Shown here one piece after another: positions 1 to 13,173 of a DNA stretch of 64,000 nt. Under the pieces are notes generated by a model. That model ran no database searches. It was given only the letters and a program-made list of their open reading frames with translations, and was not told where the DNA came from. Every line of letters starts with the position of its first letter. The stretch's first letter is position 1. The DNA comes from LMUY01 sp965276785. Lineage in GTDB: Bacteria; Pseudomonadota; Alphaproteobacteria; Acetobacterales; Acetobacteraceae. The translations under genes and the position numbers were made by a program. Location: contig OZ255629.1 of NCBI GenBank assembly GCA_965276785.1, positions 4,402,001 to 4,466,000 of the forward strand. The letters are read 5' to 3'.

Positions 1-335
<335 letters not shown>

Positions 336-358
336 TCACCGGCTCCCTGTCGTCTTGG

Positions 359-461
359 CCGGGCTTGACCCGGCCATCCACGGCGCGTCGCACGCACCGG
401 CGGCGCTCGGCTGGCCAAGCGAATCCCAGCCGCAGCCCGTGGAGGCCCGGGTCAAGCCCGG
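359..461. repeat. Dispersed palindromic element between rpoB and rpoC
   Basis: Two inverted arms, 359-382 (CCGGGCTTGACCCGG then CCATCCACG) and 438-461 (CGTGG, AGGC, then CCGGGTCAAGCCCGG), can fold into a long G+C-rich hairpin with a loop of about 55 nt. Each arm also contains a smaller palindrome of its own. Sequences of this kind are widely scattered between genes in alphaproteobacterial genomes. The element is transcribed between rpoB and rpoC, so it may form mRNA structure there. Its spread in this genome cannot be judged from one window. Confidence 0.7.
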
Positions 462-515
462 GCATGGCGTTACAAAGGCAGATTGCGACACGGTGAGCGA
501 AAACAGGAGCTCCCT

Positions 516-4682
<4,167 letters not shown>

Positions 4683-4710
4683 GGCAGGGCGCCTGACGGT
4701 CTGACGGATG

Positions 4711-4742
4711 AAGGGGCTGCTCATGAAATTGGGCGGCCCTTT
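4711..4742 (+). terminator. Likely terminator after rpoC
   Basis: A 10-bp stem (AAGGGGCTGC with GCGGCCCTTT, including two G-U pairs) encloses a 12-nt loop shortly after the rpoC stop. The tail has only a few T residues, so termination may be weak. The next gene is convergent, which fits a shared 3' region. Confidence 0.5.
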
Positions 4743-4809
4743 CGTTGGCCTCGACCAATTGCCGTTTTCATTAGCCGCGACTTGACGGCGCCCGTGGCAG
4801 ACTGTGCCC

Positions 4810-6225
4810 CTATCGGTGGGAACTGTGTGTCGATTTGCTGATTCGGCTCACGCGCTGCCGTAAGGCGATTTGCTGTCGGAAACGGATTAAGTATAGGACC
4901 GTCGTCAGGCACCTTCCAACGACAAGACCGATCCACAAGCCTAGCGCTGGTGTGAGCGTCATCCACGCGAGCAGGATGGCGAGGGGCATTCCGACCGCCC
5001 AAGACCCGGTGAGTGCTATAAGCAGCGGCGCCTTGGCATCCTGCATCCCGCTCAACGCGCCACCGGCCGCGGACTGCACGCCTTCCAAGAACAGCAGACA
5101 GGCGGCGGCCGGTAGCAGTGCGGCTGCTTCGGCAACGCTGACAGGATCGTCATTGCCCAACATCAACCTCGCTATCGATGCCGGCTTGGCCAGCAGGGCG
5201 GCAACCAGCAAGGCGCTGACCGCCATGGCAAGCTGGATTGCAATCCACCCGGACTGTTTGGCGCGGGGTGGCGTGCCCGCGCCCAGAGCGTAGCTGACAC
5301 GCATGTTCGCAGCGTCGCTGAAGCCAAACGAGAAAACACCAGCCAAGCCAACGACCTGGGCTGCCATCGCGTGCGCGGCGACGGCTGCGGCACCGTATGG
5401 CGCAAGCGCGAAGGCTGCGGCGGGCAACACGCCTTCTTGCAACACGATCCGGCACGCGAATGGAAGTCCGAGCCGAATGATGTCGCGGTAGCGTTCGCCA
5501 TCCCATATGAAAGGGCGCCGAAACACGCTGCTGAACGCATCGACTGGCGAGAACCGCACGATGCCCGCGAGTAGCACCCAGGCACCGAAGGCCGTTAGGG
5601 AGTAAGCGATGCCAGCCCCCAGCGCACCGAGTGGCGGCAAGCCGAAGCCACCAAAGACCAGCCACCAAGTCAGCCCAGCGTGGATTGGGACCGAGGCCAG
5701 CATGATGACTGTCGTGACCCTGACCCGGCCTGTTGCAATGGCGAGGCTGCGGACAGCGACATAGCAGACCCAGGCCGGCAATCCCCACGCGGCACCAAGG
5801 AGGTAGTCGGATGCGCTATCCGCCTCCGGCCCGTTGCCGAAAGCGAGCTTGATGCTGCTACCGAGGCCAATCAGAAGGACGCCACCTGGGATCGAAAAGG
5901 TTAGTCCGACCCAAAGACCTTGCTGCCCGCTTCGTTTCACCCGGTCTGCGTCGCCGCGGCCGTGGGCGTGTGCCACGATTGGGCTGATTGCGGTAACAAC
6001 ACCCAGAGCGAACAGGAACACGACCAGGTAAACGCCGAGGGCTAGAGTGACCCCCGCCAAGACGTGAACGTCCAGGCGCGCCATGGTCAAAGTCTCCACG
6101 GCCGAAATGGCGAGCTGGGCGGACATGGTGATTGTGATGGAAAGGGAGATGCCGGCCAAGGTGCGAGCTTCCGCCACCCAAGCCCTCTGGATTTGACGCA
6201 TTGTGTGCTCATGAACTTGGCTCAC
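4810..6225 (-). CDS. MATE-family multidrug/cation exporter
   Basis: This is a predicted inner-membrane antiporter of the MATE family, which exports drugs, dyes or metabolites using a sodium or proton gradient. The protein has 471 residues, the usual length, with about twelve hydrophobic segments in two halves separated near residue 235. Family features include the early ISLSITITMSAQLAISAVET segment, the GVVTAISPIVAHAHGRGD loop after TM2, and the second-half FSFGFSDAANMRVSYALGAG block. The ATG at 6225 is used; a second ATG eight codons in (6204 or close by) is also possible. It is convergent with rpoC and stands alone. The substrate cannot be inferred. The C-terminal tail is basic and serine-rich, possibly cytoplasmic. 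Confidence 0.93.
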   Translation of the reverse strand: MSQVHEHTMRQIQRAWVAEARTLAGISLSITITMSAQLAISAVETLTMARLDVHVLAGVTLALGVYLVVFLFALGVVTAISPIVAHAHGRGDADRVKRSGQQGLWVGLTFSIPGGVLLIGLGSSIKLAFGNGPEADSASDYLLGAAWGLPAWVCYVAVRSLAIATGRVRVTTVIMLASVPIHAGLTWWLVFGGFGLPPLGALGAGIAYSLTAFGAWVLLAGIVRFSPVDAFSSVFRRPFIWDGERYRDIIRLGLPFACRIVLQEGVLPAAAFALAPYGAAAVAAHAMAAQVVGLAGVFSFGFSDAANMRVSYALGAGTPPRAKQSGWIAIQLAMAVSALLVAALLAKPASIARLMLGNDDPVSVAEAAALLPAAACLLFLEGVQSAAGGALSGMQDAKAPLLIALTGSWAVGMPLAILLAWMTLTPALGLWIGLVVGRCLTTVLYLIRFRQQIALRQRVSRISKSTHSSHR

Positions 6226-6676
6226 CGCGCTGGGCGGAGAGCCTACCGACCGCTGTCGTCAATCGCAGGCGGCGTGCGCCACCCGCGAGGCGTCAGTCAG
6301 GGCAGGTCCGAGAGCTTAGGACGCGATGCGCGTCAGATGGATCGGAGAACCCGCCCTGCGACGTGCTGCCGCAGGGCTTGCCAGGGGGCACGCGGATGAT
6401 GCTTGCGATACATGCTCATGCACCCTCCCGTATGCTGTTAGGGTAATATGATCGTAAAAGGCTCCTTGGTCGTCGGCAAGCGTTCTTAGCTGGCTGGGTC
6501 GCAGGGATCGCATGTGTGCTAACACGCATGCATGTCAATCAACCCGGCGAGGAGCTTGGCGCCGGGCACTATTTACCGGTTCGGAGCATATGGGGCAGAG
6601 CTGGGTGTTCTGGGTGGCGCGATTGCCGGTGGCGATCATTGCCGGATATTGGTGTGATGCTCTATACTATAACATG
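6226..6676. other. 451-bp stretch without a convincing gene
   Basis: This lies between the MATE gene start and the end of the amidohydrolase gene, both on the minus strand. Short open frames here have no recognisable protein features. A 7-bp hairpin (CCCGGCG/CGCCGGG, 6543-6566) might help end the amidohydrolase transcript but lacks a T tract. The MATE promoter should lie just above 6225; no clear -35/-10 pair stands out. Confidence 0.5.
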
Positions 6677-7879
6677 TCAGGTGGAGAGAGACCCGGCGAT
6701 GGCATCTCCCAGGATCTCGCAGCAAATCGCCAAGTCCTCCTCCTTGGTATCCTCAGCCCAATGATGGCTGATGCCGCCGATACTGGGGGTGAACAGCATC
6801 GCGCTTGGCATCACCGTCGCCATCACTTGGGCGTCGTGACCGGCGCCGCTGGGCATGCGCTGCCAGGCTCGTGGGGCGTGGCGTTCGGCGGCGACTTCGA
6901 GTGCCGACATCAGCGCCGGGTCGCAAATGGCGGGAACGGAGCGGCGGATCGCCTCCACCTGCGTCGTGCAACGCTCGCGGCGGTTGCTTTCGGCCACCAG
7001 ACCGCCGAGGCAGGCCTCCAAGCGCTCCAGCACAGCCCGGTCCACATCGCGGAACTGGAAGAGCACCTCCGCCCGGCCTGGAATGATGGAGGGGGCGCCG
7101 GGGTCGAGCTTGATCTGCCCGGTCGTCCATGTGGTTCGCTCGCCGCAGACCATGGGGAAGGCGGCGTCGATGGCAGCCAGCAGACGCACCGCGGCTAAAC
7201 CGGCGTCGCGCCGCTCGGCCATGGTGGTTCCACCGGCGTGGTCCTGTTGACCTTCCACCAGGATGCGGAACTGCCAAATCGCGACGATGCCGGTGACGAT
7301 GGCGGCGCGATGGTCAGCCCGCTCCAGGTGGGTGCCCTGCTCGATATGCAGTTCCAGGTAACCGCGATGGCGGCCGCGTTCCACCTGCAAGCGGGGCAGC
7401 CCGGCCAACCCGGCGGCGGCTAGCGCGTCGCGCAGCGGGGAGCCATCGTTGCGGCTGCGGGCGTGGTCGATCTCGGCCTCGGTCAGTTCGCCGACGAAGG
7501 AGCGGCTGCCGAGGAAGCCGCCTTCGAAATGGCCCTCTTCGTCGGCGAAGGCGATCACGTCCACCGGCAGGCCGGCACGGGCGAGGGCGACCCCGGCCAT
7601 CACGCCCAAGGCGCCGTCCAGCCAGCCGGCGTGGTTCTGGGTCTCGATGTGGCTGCCGACCAGCATGTGCGGGCCGGGGCCTGGATGGCGGCCATAGACG
7701 TTGCCGATACCATCCATAGTAGGTTCCAGCCCGGTTTCGGCCAGCCGGCCCATCAGCCAGCGGCGCGAGTCCATGTCCTGCGGCGAGTAGGTCGGGCGAT
7801 GCACGCCGGTCTTATAGGCGCCGATTTGGCGCAGGTCGTGGAGGTCACGCAGGAAGCGGGCGGTGTCGATGGCGGCCAT
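6677..7879 (-). CDS. Zn-dependent M20 amidohydrolase (carbamoylase/allantoate amidohydrolase family)
   Basis: This 400-residue protein belongs to the HyuC/AllC branch of the M20 family, which hydrolyses N-carbamoyl amino acids, allantoate or ureidoglycolate-like amides using two metals. Metal and catalytic motifs run in order: GSHIETQNHAGWLDGALG (about residues 76-93), FADEEGHFEGGFLGSRSF (about 110-127), ELHIEQGTHLE, AGHDAQVM and GGISHHWAEDT. The usual Asp of the GSHxD motif is Glu, a variant that I believe also occurs in a sub-branch of this family. The dimerisation-domain GQQDHAGGTTMAERRDAG is intact. No purine or hydantoin genes sit nearby, so the substrate is open. It is transcribed away from the CGNR regulator gene with 295 bp between them. 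Confidence 0.88.
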   Translation of the reverse strand: MAAIDTARFLRDLHDLRQIGAYKTGVHRPTYSPQDMDSRRWLMGRLAETGLEPTMDGIGNVYGRHPGPGPHMLVGSHIETQNHAGWLDGALGVMAGVALARAGLPVDVIAFADEEGHFEGGFLGSRSFVGELTEAEIDHARSRNDGSPLRDALAAAGLAGLPRLQVERGRHRGYLELHIEQGTHLERADHRAAIVTGIVAIWQFRILVEGQQDHAGGTTMAERRDAGLAAVRLLAAIDAAFPMVCGERTTWTTGQIKLDPGAPSIIPGRAEVLFQFRDVDRAVLERLEACLGGLVAESNRRERCTTQVEAIRRSVPAICDPALMSALEVAAERHAPRAWQRMPSGAGHDAQVMATVMPSAMLFTPSIGGISHHWAEDTKEEDLAICCEILGDAIAGSLST

Positions 7880-8174
7880 ATGGTGTCTCCTTGGCCAAGC
7901 ACCCGATGGCCGCCCGGGGGCTGATCAGCTTGCTTCGGACGCCAGTCTCAATTGCTTTTGCGCCTTCAGCAAGCCTGTATAATCATCAGCCAAAATGAGC
8001 AAACGAGATCGCCGCGGCTCCACCGAATCCAGCCGCAAGGGCCGCCCACTCCTTGCCCGTGACGGCCATCGTGGCCAACGCTGCTAGAGCGCCGGCGAGA
8101 CTCGGCCATCCTCTTTCGAGACAGCCGGCGGCCGCGAAAGCGACGAAGAGATTGCCAGAAGGTCTGAACGGCTC

Positions 8175-8783
8175 GTGTCAAGGGATCTGGCCCGCACTGC
8201 AACGCAGTTCCTCGGTGGCCGGGTATGCCTGGACTTTGCCAACACCGTGAACCGGCGCACGTCTGCCGAGCCGCAGGAAGTGTTGCCGGATTACGCCGCC
8301 TTGCTGTCCTGGAGCGAACGGCGGAACACCCTGCCGAAGACCGCGGTCGTGGAGCTGCGGGCGCGCGCGTTTGAGCAAGGGGCGGAGTTGGACGCTGTCA
8401 TGCTCGACACCCGCACGCTGCGTGTTGAGATTTGGACGGCGTCCGATGCCTTGCGAGAGGGGAGGCCTGCTAACCTGGCCGTCGTCAACAGCCTGCTTGC
8501 CCTCTTGCCCTCGCAGCCTGGGCTGACCCCGCACAACGGCGGTTGCATGTATGACTTGGCCGGTGACGACCTCCGGCAGCCTTTGTGGCCTGTCCTGTGG
8601 TCCTGGACGGCGTTGTTGGCGTCGGAGGATGCGGCCCGCATCGGCTGTTGCGAGGCTGAAGGATGCGGCTGGTTTTTCGTTGACGAGAGCCCCAACCACT
8701 CGCGGCTGTGGTGTTCAAGCGAGGTCTGCGGCAACCGCGAGCGAGCCCGCCGCGCCTATGCGAAACGTCGCGTAACGGGCTAG
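8175..8783 (+). CDS. CGNR zinc-finger (ABATE-domain) putative transcription regulator
   Basis: This 202-residue protein has the two-part structure of the CGNR family. The N-terminal ABATE-like domain begins with GGRVCLDFANTVNRRT (about residues 13-28), a stress-response-associated fold of unknown ligand. The C-terminal treble-clef zinc finger includes CEAEGCGWFFVD, RLWCSSEVCGNRERARR and a basic tail, giving the family its CGNR name. Such proteins are thought to bind DNA through the finger. A GTG start at 8175 is used, as it precedes the conserved GG-LDFANT motif by a short leader; no strong ribosome site is seen. It is divergent from the amidohydrolase gene and could regulate it, but no operator was identified. 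Confidence 0.9.
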   Translation: MSRDLARTATQFLGGRVCLDFANTVNRRTSAEPQEVLPDYAALLSWSERRNTLPKTAVVELRARAFEQGAELDAVMLDTRTLRVEIWTASDALREGRPANLAVVNSLLALLPSQPGLTPHNGGCMYDLAGDDLRQPLWPVLWSWTALLASEDAARIGCCEAEGCGWFFVDESPNHSRLWCSSEVCGNRERARRAYAKRRVTG

Positions 8784-8866
8784 CAGCGTCTGGGAGAGTG
8801 TATCACACTATCAAGTTGGTTTCTTGAATACTGCACGGGCGCAACGCTTACATCGCGCCTGCCAGC

Positions 8867-9637
8867 ATGAAGCAGGCGAGAGCGCTATTGATCGTAACTA
8901 CTGCACAACCCAGCAGAATTGTTCTGGTGACCGGGTTTGAAGCAAATGACCCGCGATCCAGTAATGCCTCCGCCGTGCTGGTGGAAGCGCTTAAGGCAGG
9001 TCTGCCCGAGCTACATCAGGCTACAGGTGGTGCCGAGGTTCGCACCAAGCTTATGCCTGGTAACACCACGGCGCTTGCAACGTCACTTGACGCAGCGATA
9101 AGCGAGCAGCCTCGGCCCACACACCTATTGCTGCTGGGACAAGCGCCGGGGCGGAACAGGGTCACCTTGGAACGGCTCGCAACCAACTTGCGTGATTTCG
9201 TTACACCGGACCGGCACGGCAACCTGCCCCGCGGGGTTCCAATTATGGAGGGAGCGCCAGCCGCGTTCCGTTCGACTTGGCCCGACCAGGAACGGCTCGT
9301 TGCAAGGCTCAACACGGTAGGCATCCCCGCGGCAATCTCAAACGACGCCGGCAACCACTTATGCAACCAGCTTCTTTACCTGGCGCTGCACGCCGCAGCC
9401 GGTCGCGGCCACGCTTGTGCCGTCACCTTCATGCATGTTCCCGTGCTGCCGCAGCAGATCATCGCGGAGGAGCCTGCGGTGACAAGGCACCCAAACTGCC
9501 CACACATGACCCTGCCCATGCAAGTCGAGGCCGTCGCAATATTGCTGCGGGCGACCTTCTCGCCCGTCTACGCCGACCTTGAGCCAAATCCGCCCGCCGA
9601 GCCCGCCCTCAACCAAGCGCCGCCACGCAATCGGTGA
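8867..9637 (+). CDS. Pyroglutamyl-peptidase I-like cysteine peptidase (C15)
   Basis: Family C15 enzymes remove N-terminal pyroglutamate from peptides in the cytoplasm. The 256-residue product keeps the fold's landmarks: TGFEANDPRSSNAS near residues 22-35, the GQAPGR...LERLATN block with Glu102, SNDAGNHLCNQLLY with the catalytic Cys166, and FMHVP with His190. This completes the Cys-His-Glu/Asp triad. It is longer than the typical 210-220 residues: about 15 extra N-terminal residues before RIVLVTGF and a proline-rich C-terminal tail. An internal start near RIVLV cannot be excluded, but none is an ATG. The last 29 bp overlap the convergent YCII gene. The gene is probably functional, given the intact triad. 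Confidence 0.88.
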   Translation: MKQARALLIVTTAQPSRIVLVTGFEANDPRSSNASAVLVEALKAGLPELHQATGGAEVRTKLMPGNTTALATSLDAAISEQPRPTHLLLLGQAPGRNRVTLERLATNLRDFVTPDRHGNLPRGVPIMEGAPAAFRSTWPDQERLVARLNTVGIPAAISNDAGNHLCNQLLYLALHAAAGRGHACAVTFMHVPVLPQQIIAEEPAVTRHPNCPHMTLPMQVEAVAILLRATFSPVYADLEPNPPAEPALNQAPPRNR

Positions 9638-9935
9638 ACGATTGGGACCAGTGTGCCTTTGCCCAATGGCTCACCCGGACCGACTTGCGAAGGCCGGCTT
9701 TCCAGAACGGATCATCTTGGTACAAGGTCTCCACGGCCGCTTTGCTCTCGGCGTTTATGATCCAGATGCCTCCCGTCGGTACGCCATCGTTGAATGGCCG
9801 AAGCGCCCCGGCGGCGATGACCTGGTCGCCAGAACTGGCCAAGAACGCCAGGTGGTCCGCCATATGTTCTGCGCGTTCGGGCAAGCGCTCTGGCTGGCTT
9901 GCGTAAACGTCTTCGAACTGGACTATGAACAACAT
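9609..9935 (-). CDS. YCII-domain protein under TPP riboswitch control
   Basis: The 108-residue product is a YCII (YciI-like) protein, a small ferredoxin-like alpha/beta fold whose members are suspected enzymes with a conserved His-Asp pair. Landmarks are FIVQFEDV at the start, RAEHMADHLAFL (His about 27), AAGALRPF, and the DDPFWKAGL block near residue 75. ATG at 9935 is set by AGGGAG six bases upstream. That ribosome site lies inside the closing helix of a TPP riboswitch, so translation should drop when thiamine pyrophosphate is plentiful. It follows uvrA on the same strand but has its own leader. Its last 29 bp overlap the convergent peptidase gene. The biochemical role is unknown; the riboswitch suggests thiamine synthesis, salvage or precursor clean-up. 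Confidence 0.9.
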   Translation of the reverse strand: MLFIVQFEDVYASQPERLPERAEHMADHLAFLASSGDQVIAAGALRPFNDGVPTGGIWIINAESKAAVETLYQDDPFWKAGLRKSVRVSHWAKAHWSQSFTDCVAALG

Positions 9936-9941
9936 CGGCGG

Positions 9942-10020
9942 CTCCCTTCGCTGGAATGACCCAGGCAGGTTCGACGGGTATGATCTCAGCCCACGGATCG
10001 CGGGTACCCCGGCAGACGGT
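9942..10020 (-). promoter_or_regulatory. TPP (thiamine pyrophosphate) riboswitch
   Basis: Read on the minus strand, this leader matches the thi-box consensus. It has CGGGGTACCC at the 5' side (about 10003-10012), GGGCTGAGAT with the invariant CTGAGA (9984-9989), ACCCGTCGAACCTG (GAACCTG at 9966-9972), and GGGTCATTCCAGCGAAGGGAG at the 3' side. The AGGGAG (9942-9947) serves as both the distal P1 strand and the ribosome-binding site six bases before the YCII ATG. This arrangement is typical of translational OFF switches. Confidence 0.96.
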
Positions 10021-10184
10021 CCAAGCGTCCCCTACAAGCCGCTGTTCGTCAAGCTGAGCGGACCAGAGCAACCTGCGACGAATGCCATAATCGGCGCGCA
10101 TCGATAACTCCCCGCAATGGTTGCAGGCGATCAGCGAGTATCACGCGTTTTCTACCACCTAAAACGACAAGTCACCGAGATACC

Positions 10185-13121
10185 TTATCGCACGCTCGAT
10201 TTAGCCGAACTGCGCCGGCGCGCTGGCCGAGCGGCCAGCAAAGGCGCCAAAAACCGCCCCGTATAGCTCTCCGCACTCGCAGCAATCGCCTCCGGCGGTC
10301 CCTCCGCCACCACTCGCCCGCCGCCTTCGCCACCCTCCGGCCCCAAATCGAGCACCCAGTCGGCCGTCTTGATCACTTCGAGGTTGTGCTCGATCACCAC
10401 CACCGAGTTGCCCTGGTCCACCAGCGCGTGCAGCACTTCCAGCAGCTTGCGCACGTCCTCGAAGTGCAGCCCGGTGGTGGGTTCGTCCAGGATGTAGAGC
10501 GTGCGCCCGGTCGCGCGCCGGGCGAGTTCCTTGGACAGCTTGATGCGCTGCGCCTCGCCACCGGACAGCGTCGTCGCCTGCTGGCCGAGCTTCACGTAGC
10601 CCAACCCGACCCGCTGCAGGATGCTCAAACGATCGCGGATGCGGGGCTGGGCGGAGAAATACGCCACCGCGTCATCCACCGTCATGTCAAGCACTTCGGA
10701 GATCGACTTGCCGCGGAACTTGATGTCCAGCGTTTCGCGGTTATAGCGGGCGCCTTTGCAGGTGTCGCAGGTGACGAACACGTCGGGCAGGAAGTGCATC
10801 TCCACCTTCAGCACGCCGTCGCCCTGACAGGCCTCGCAGCGGCCGCCCTTTACGTTGAAGCTGAAACGGCCGCTCTTGTAGCCACGGGCGCGGCTCTCCG
10901 GCAGTTCGGCGAACCAGTCGCGGATGGGCGCGAACAGGTCGGTGTAGGTCGCCGGGTTGCTGCGCGGGGTGCGGCCGATCGGGGACTGGTCGATGTCGAT
11001 GATCTTGTCCAGTTGGTCCAACCCGTCGATGCGGTCGTGCGGCGCAGGGACTTGGCCGCTGCCCATCAACCGGCGGCTGGCCGCCTTCCACAACGTGTCG
11101 ATGACCAGGGTGGACTTGCCGCCGCCGGACACGCCGGTGATGCAGCAGAACGTTCCGAGCGGGAACCCGGCGGTGACATTTTTGAGGTTGTTCCCCCGCG
11201 CACCCACCACGCGGATGACACGGCTCTTGTTCATCGCGCGCCGCTGCGGCGGCACCTCGATGCGGCGGCGGCCTGAGAGATAGTCGCCGGTGAGCGAGGC
11301 CGGGTCGGCGGCCACTTCGTCCGGCGTGCCATGCGCGATCACGTGGCCGCCGAGCGACCCGGCGGCCGGGCCCATGTCGATCAGGTAGTCGGCAGCGCGG
11401 ATGGCGTCCTCGTCGTGCTCCACCACCAGCACGGTGTTGCCCAGGCCCTTGAGCCGGCGCAGCGTGCCGAGCAGGCGGTCGTTGTCGCGCTGGTGCAGGC
11501 CGATGGATGGTTCGTCCAGCACGTAGAGCACGCCGGTGAGGCCGGAGCCGATCTGGCTGGCCAGGCGGATGCGCTGGCTTTCGCCGCCAGATAACGAGGT
11601 GGAGCCGCGGGAAAGGGTGAGGTACTCCAGCCCCACATCGTTCAGGAAATGCAACCGGTCGATGATCTCGCGCAGGATGCGCCCGGCGATGGCGGCGCGT
11701 TGCGGCGTGAGGGTGGCCTCCACGCCAGCGAACCATTCGAGTGCCCGGCGGATCGAGAGGTCGGAGGCGGCGGCGATGGTCTCGCCGCCGACGCGCACCG
11801 CCAGGGCTTCGGGGCGGAGCCGGGCGCCGTGGCACACCTCGCAAGGTTTTTCCGCCCGGTAGCGGCTCATCTCTTCGCGCACCCAGGCGCTGTCGGTCTC
11901 GCCATAGCGGCGCCTGAGGTTGTTGATCACCCCCTCGAACGGCTTGGTGACGCTGTAGGAGCGCACGCCATCCTTGTAGGTGAACTCGATCGGAGTCTTG
12001 CCGCCAAACAGGATCAGTTCGCGTACTGCTTCCGGCAGCTCGTCCCAGGGCTTGCGGGTGGTGACCTTGAACTGGCGAGCGATGGAGGCGAGGGTCTGGT
12101 CGTAATACTCGCTCTTGGCGCCAGCCCAGGGTGCCACGGCGCCCTCGGCCAATGAGGCGCGTTCGTCCGGGATCACCAACGACGGGTCGAAGAAGGTTTC
12201 CACGCCCAGGCCGTCGCAGGCAGGGCAGGCGCCGTGCGGCGAGTTGAACGAGAACAGCCGCGGTTCGATCTCCTCGATGGTAAAGCCGCTCACCGGGCAG
12301 GCGAAGCGGGAGGAGAACACGGTCCGCTCGGCGGGGTCGTCGCCGTCCTTCGGCGCGGTCTCGGCGTAGACGATGCCGTCCGACATGCCCAGAGCGGTCT
12401 CGAAACTGTCGGCCAGACGGCTCTCGATGCCGGGGCGGACCACCACCCGGTCCACCACGGCCTCGATATCGTGCTTGAGCTTGCGGTTGAGCGCGGGGAC
12501 GTCGGAAATTTCGTAGAGCGTGCCGTCCACCTTGGCGCGGGTGAAGCCGCGGCGCTGCAGGTCGGCCAGTTCCTTGCGATACTCGCCCTTGCGGTCCCGC
12601 ACCACGGGGGCGAGCAGCAGCAGCCGGGTGTTTTCGGGCATGGCGAGCACGCGGTCCACCATTTGGCTCACCGTTTGCGCCTCGATCGGCAGCCCGGTGG
12701 CGGGAGAGTACGGCACCCCGGCACGGGCCCAGAGCAGGCGCATGTAGTCGTGGATCTCCGTCACCGTGCCCACGGTGGAGCGCGGGTTACGGCTGGTGGT
12801 CTTCTGCTCGATCGAGATCGCGGGGGAGAGGCCCTCGATGCTATCGACATCGGGCTTGCCCATCAGTTCCAAGAACTGCCGGGCATAGGCCGACAGCGAC
12901 TCGACGTAGCGGCGCTGCCCCTCGGCATAGATGGTGTCGAACGCGAGCGAGGACTTGCCGCTGCCAGACAAGCCGGTGATGACGGTGAGCTGATCGCGCG
13001 GGATGCGGACGTCGATATTCTTCAGGTTGTGCTCGCGCGCGCCGCGAACCACGATCGCGCCGCGATCGACGGGCTTGATGGGACTCGTTGCGGTATCATC
13101 GAGCGAAAGCGGTCCGTCCAT
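10185..13121 (-). CDS. uvrA: Excinuclease ABC subunit A
   Basis: UvrA is the damage-recognition ATPase of nucleotide excision repair. It dimerises, loads UvrB at lesions and acts on the nucleoid. The 978-residue protein has two ABC modules: Walker A GLSGSGKSSLAFD (about residues 50-62) and GVSGGGKST in the second half, signatures LSGGESQRIRLA and LSGGEAQRIKLS, and Walker B VLDEPSIGLH and ILDEPTTGLH. Both zinc-binding regions are seen, CPACDGLG in the first half and CEACQGDGVL then CDTCKG in the second. The N-terminus carries a short extra leader before IVVRGAREHNLKN. A LexA-type box lies 53 bp upstream. In many relatives uvrA is directly divergent from ssb; here two exported-protein genes separate them. 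Confidence 0.99.
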   Translation of the reverse strand: MDGPLSLDDTATSPIKPVDRGAIVVRGAREHNLKNIDVRIPRDQLTVITGLSGSGKSSLAFDTIYAEGQRRYVESLSAYARQFLELMGKPDVDSIEGLSPAISIEQKTTSRNPRSTVGTVTEIHDYMRLLWARAGVPYSPATGLPIEAQTVSQMVDRVLAMPENTRLLLLAPVVRDRKGEYRKELADLQRRGFTRAKVDGTLYEISDVPALNRKLKHDIEAVVDRVVVRPGIESRLADSFETALGMSDGIVYAETAPKDGDDPAERTVFSSRFACPVSGFTIEEIEPRLFSFNSPHGACPACDGLGVETFFDPSLVIPDERASLAEGAVAPWAGAKSEYYDQTLASIARQFKVTTRKPWDELPEAVRELILFGGKTPIEFTYKDGVRSYSVTKPFEGVINNLRRRYGETDSAWVREEMSRYRAEKPCEVCHGARLRPEALAVRVGGETIAAASDLSIRRALEWFAGVEATLTPQRAAIAGRILREIIDRLHFLNDVGLEYLTLSRGSTSLSGGESQRIRLASQIGSGLTGVLYVLDEPSIGLHQRDNDRLLGTLRRLKGLGNTVLVVEHDEDAIRAADYLIDMGPAAGSLGGHVIAHGTPDEVAADPASLTGDYLSGRRRIEVPPQRRAMNKSRVIRVVGARGNNLKNVTAGFPLGTFCCITGVSGGGKSTLVIDTLWKAASRRLMGSGQVPAPHDRIDGLDQLDKIIDIDQSPIGRTPRSNPATYTDLFAPIRDWFAELPESRARGYKSGRFSFNVKGGRCEACQGDGVLKVEMHFLPDVFVTCDTCKGARYNRETLDIKFRGKSISEVLDMTVDDAVAYFSAQPRIRDRLSILQRVGLGYVKLGQQATTLSGGEAQRIKLSKELARRATGRTLYILDEPTTGLHFEDVRKLLEVLHALVDQGNSVVVIEHNLEVIKTADWVLDLGPEGGEGGGRVVAEGPPEAIAASAESYTGRFLAPLLAARPARRRSSAKSSVR

Positions 13122-13173
13122 TCGTCCTCCTCAGGCGTGCGGCATCGCTGCGTCGCATGCATACGCAACTTGC

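Noticed and set aside
7952..7983. TATAAT at 7978-7983 with TTGCTT upstream as a promoter for the CGNR gene
   Set aside because: Spacing between the boxes is 20 bp and the start codon is about 190 bp away; in such DNA a single matching hexamer is weak evidence.
8797..8810. AGTGT-ATC-ACACT palindrome before the pyroglutamyl peptidase gene as an operator
   Set aside because: Only five base pairs, with no second copy and no regulator nearby; chance occurrence is likely.
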